Assembly: GCA_963768765.1 (NCBI GenBank)
Contig: CAVYJK010000020.1
Coordinates: forward strand, 62,001-126,000
Direction of reading: 5' to 3'
Source of the DNA: DASWLF01 sp963768765
GTDB taxonomy: Bacteria > Desulfobacterota > Desulfobaccia > Desulfobaccales > 0-14-0-80-60-11
Length of the DNA stretch: 64,000 nucleotides
Position 1 is the first letter of the stretch; every line of letters starts with the position of its first letter. The notes beneath the pieces are model-generated. The model saw only the letters and a list, made by a program, of their open reading frames with translations. It made no database searches and was not told the origin of the DNA. This document shows positions 62,224-64,000 of the stretch, in pieces. The position numbers and the translations under genes are program-made.

Positions 62224-62973
62224 ATGTCGGGCCATTCCAAATGGAGCACCATCAAACGCAAAAAGGGCGCGGTGGACGCCAAACGGGGCAAGATCTTCGG
62301 CCGGCTGGCCAAGGAGATCACCGTGGCGGCCCGCCTGGGGGGCAGCGACCCCGGCGGCAATCCCCGTCTGAGGGCCGCCATCGTCGCGGCCCGGGCCGAA
62401 AATATGCCCAATGACAATATTACCCGGGCCATCCGCCGGGGCACCGGGGAAGGCGGCGGCGCCGTCCTGGAAGAGGTCACCTTGGAAGGCTACGGTCCCG
62501 CGGGCGTGGCCCTGATGGTGGAGAGCCTCACCGACAACAAAAACCGCACCGTCTCCGACGTCCGCCACCTAATCACCAAGTACGGCGGCAACCTGGGCGA
62601 GCCCGGCTGCGTAGCCTGGATGTTCGACCAGAAGGGGGTCATCGTTTTCGACCGGGACGGCATCAAGGAGGACGACCTCCTGGAGGCGGCCCTGGAGAGC
62701 GGCGCCGAAGATTTGCAGAGCGATGAGAGCCAGTTCGAGGTGCTCACCGACCCCGCCAGCTTTGTGGAGGTGAAAGAGGCCCTGGAGGCCAGGGGTTTCC
62801 AACCCGTGCTGGCCGAGCTGCAGCTCCGGCCCAAGACCACCGTGCGCATCGAGGAGGAAAAAGCCGCCCTGCAGGTATTGAAACTGGTGGAGTTGCTGGA
62901 GGAGCACGACGACGTCAACGACGTCTTCGCCAATTTCGACATCCCGGACCAGTTGCTCGAGGCCTTGGCGTGA
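62224..62973 (+). CDS. yebC: YebC/TACO1-family protein
   Basis: A conserved 249-residue protein of the YebC/PmpR family, linked to translation of proline-rich sequences and to transcription control in different species. Signatures: MSGHSKWSTIKRKKGAVDAK, FGRLAKEITVAARLGGSDP, ENMPNDNITRAIRRGTGE and VALMVESLTDNKNRTVSDV. Typically encoded beside ruvC, as here. AAGGAGG lies about 8 nt before the ATG. The stop overlaps the ruvC GTG start. Confidence 0.95.
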   Translation: MSGHSKWSTIKRKKGAVDAKRGKIFGRLAKEITVAARLGGSDPGGNPRLRAAIVAARAENMPNDNITRAIRRGTGEGGGAVLEEVTLEGYGPAGVALMVESLTDNKNRTVSDVRHLITKYGGNLGEPGCVAWMFDQKGVIVFDRDGIKEDDLLEAALESGAEDLQSDESQFEVLTDPASFVEVKEALEARGFQPVLAELQLRPKTTVRIEEEKAALQVLKLVELLEEHDDVNDVFANFDIPDQLLEALA

Positions 62974-63458
62974 GGCCGATCATCTTGGGAGTGGACCCCG
63001 GGTCCCGACACACCGGCTTCGGGGTGGTGCAGGCGGTGGGGGAGAAATTCCTGCACCTGGCCTCGGGCCAGATCAACGCCGGCTCCGGCCCGCCCCTGGA
63101 AACCCGCCTCTGTCGGATTTTTGACGGTCTCCAGGAACTGGTCCGCACCCACCGGCCCGACGCCCTGGCCCTGGAAGAGATCTTCCTGGCCGCCAATGTG
63201 CACAGCGCCTTCATCCTGGGGCAAGTCCGGGGCGTGGTGCTGCTCCTGGCCGCCCAGAACTCCCTCCCCGTCTTTCACTACCCGCCCCTGGTGGTGAAAA
63301 AGGCCGTGGTGGGCTATGGCCAGGCCACCAAGGGCCAGGTGCAGCTCATGGTGGAACAGATGTTGGGACTCAAGATCAGCAGTCAACACGCCGCCGACGC
63401 CCTGGCGGTGAGCCTGTGCCACTTCTTCCATCGCCGCTGGCCGGGTGCGGTCCCATGA
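62970..63458 (+). CDS. ruvC: Holliday junction endonuclease RuvC
   Basis: Resolves Holliday junctions cut in the RuvABC complex. 162 residues starting with GTG (62970), which overlaps the yebC TGA stop. Catalytic acids are present: ILGVDPGSRHTGFGV (Asp), DALALEEIFLA (Glu) and SSQHAADALAVSLCHFFH (two Asp region). The core basic and aromatic loop ANVHSAFILGQVRGVVLL is normal. It overlaps ruvA (ATGA), so the two are coupled. Confidence 0.96.
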   Translation: MRPIILGVDPGSRHTGFGVVQAVGEKFLHLASGQINAGSGPPLETRLCRIFDGLQELVRTHRPDALALEEIFLAANVHSAFILGQVRGVVLLLAAQNSLPVFHYPPLVVKKAVVGYGQATKGQVQLMVEQMLGLKISSQHAADALAVSLCHFFHRRWPGAVP

Positions 63459-64000
63459 TCGGCTACCTGGAAGGCGAACTCGTCGACAAGGCCCCCGGCC
63501 AGATCGTGCTCAACGTGGGCGGCGTGGGCTACCAGGTGCTCATTCCCCTGTCCACCTTTTACACCTTGCCGGAGCCGCCGGCCAAAGTGGCGCTCCTGAT
63601 CCACACCCGCATCCAGGAAGAGGCCCTGAACCTGTACGGCTTCAAAACCCCGGAGGAAAAGACGCTCTTTCTGAGCCTGCTGGGCATTCCCCGCATCGGG
63701 GCCAAGATGGCCTTGAACATCCTGAGCGGCATCAACCCCGAGGACTTCGCCCGGGCCCTGGCCGCCCGGGACGTGAAACGCCTGGCCGGCATTCCGGGCA
63801 TCGGCAAGAAATCCGCCGAACGCATCCTGCTGGAACTGAAGGATAAGCAGGCCGCCCCCGGCCCCTGGCGGCCCGCAGCCCCGGGGGACCGGCTGGTCGC
63901 CGACGCCTTCTCGGCCCTGCTTAACCTGGGATACCCCAAAAACGTGGCGGAAAAGGCCCTGGACGCGGCCCGGAACCAGGGGGCCATGACCCTGGAGGAC
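63455..64000 (+). CDS. ruvA: Holliday junction helicase subunit RuvA (partial, runs off end)
   Basis: RuvA binds four-way junctions and tethers the RuvB motor. The window holds the first 182 codons: domain I MIGYLEGELVDKAPGQIVLN and VGGVGYQVLIPLSTFYTLP, domain II helix-hairpin-helix motifs LLGIPRIGAKMALNILSGIN and LAGIPGIGKKSAERILLELK, and the start of domain III (LNLGYPKNVAEKALDAARNQ). The start overlaps the ruvC stop (ATGA). The 3' end is outside the window; ruvB would be expected next. Confidence 0.95.
   Translation, partial: MIGYLEGELVDKAPGQIVLNVGGVGYQVLIPLSTFYTLPEPPAKVALLIHTRIQEEALNLYGFKTPEEKTLFLSLLGIPRIGAKMALNILSGINPEDFARALAARDVKRLAGIPGIGKKSAERILLELKDKQAAPGPWRPAAPGDRLVADAFSALLNLGYPKNVAEKALDAARNQGAMTLED

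Overview
The window is a high-GC bacterial chromosome segment with mostly housekeeping content. Gram-negative markers (RodA, a lipoprotein Cu/Zn superoxide dismutase, a LolCD-like ABC transporter), FliA/FlhG flagellar regulators, an ATP synthase operon with two b-type subunits (b and b') and no a/c genes beside it, and a stand-alone AICAR transformylase together suggest a Desulfobacterota-like (deltaproteobacterial) organism. That assignment is an inference from gene content; no rRNA is present.

Layout: 0-1.4 kb hisI-hisG (minus). 1.5-4 kb is an accessory zone: an unknown small gene, two copies of a structured, possibly transcribed repeat, a hydantoinase 5' remnant and a frameshifted AT-rich HEPN gene. 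4-7.1 kb is a zinc-uptake operon (zur-znuA-znuC-znuB) behind a promoter carrying a Zur/Fur-like palindrome. 7.3-9.3 kb has a Spy/CpxP-like protein, sodC and a Zn-ribbon HTH regulator. 9.5-13 kb is glmU-glmS (UDP-GlcNAc synthesis). 13-15.4 kb is a membrane spermidine-synthase-like protein. 15.5-21.4 kb is the atpF'-F-H-A-G-D-C operon. 21.5-27 kb holds rodA, a methyltransferase, a polysaccharide deacetylase, recR, ebfC and dnaX. 27-30 kb has an AT-rich membrane gene, two tRNA-Ser genes, tadA and three unknown small genes. 30.4-32.9 kb is the AICAR transformylase gene followed by three extra copies of its last 51 codons, alternating with REPIN-like palindromes. 33-39.6 kb has a decayed metzincin-type protease gene, rpmB, a RelA/SpoT homologue, proS and a YprB-like exonuclease. 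40-48.4 kb has a UPF0182 membrane protein, a REP-associated tyrosine transposase (RAYT) bracketed by perfect inverted REPs, an ABC transporter, a ThiF/MoeB-like enzyme with a structured leader and a MerR regulator. 48.6-58.5 kb has a spore-photoproduct-lyase-like radical SAM gene, ppdK, an AT-rich uracil-DNA-glycosylase-like gene, two tandem ornithine-cyclodeaminase-family genes and ade. 58.8-64 kb has flhG-fliA and rlmE, yebC, ruvC, ruvA (running off the end).

Two features dominate beyond the housekeeping genes. First, intergenic DNA is loaded with repeat families: REP/REPIN palindromes matching the RAYT, long GC-rich multi-hairpin elements that start just after stop codons, CACAGGC palindromes, and low-complexity tails. 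The REPINs are physically linked to copies of the AICAR transformylase 3' end whose differences are nearly all synonymous. This is the most unusual structure here. Second, many genes, including essential ones (glmU, atpD, atpH, dnaX) and others (ppdK, ade), are interrupted by single-base indels. The simplest reading is residual sequencing error in a draft or metagenomic assembly, so frameshifts should not be taken as biology without read-level checking.
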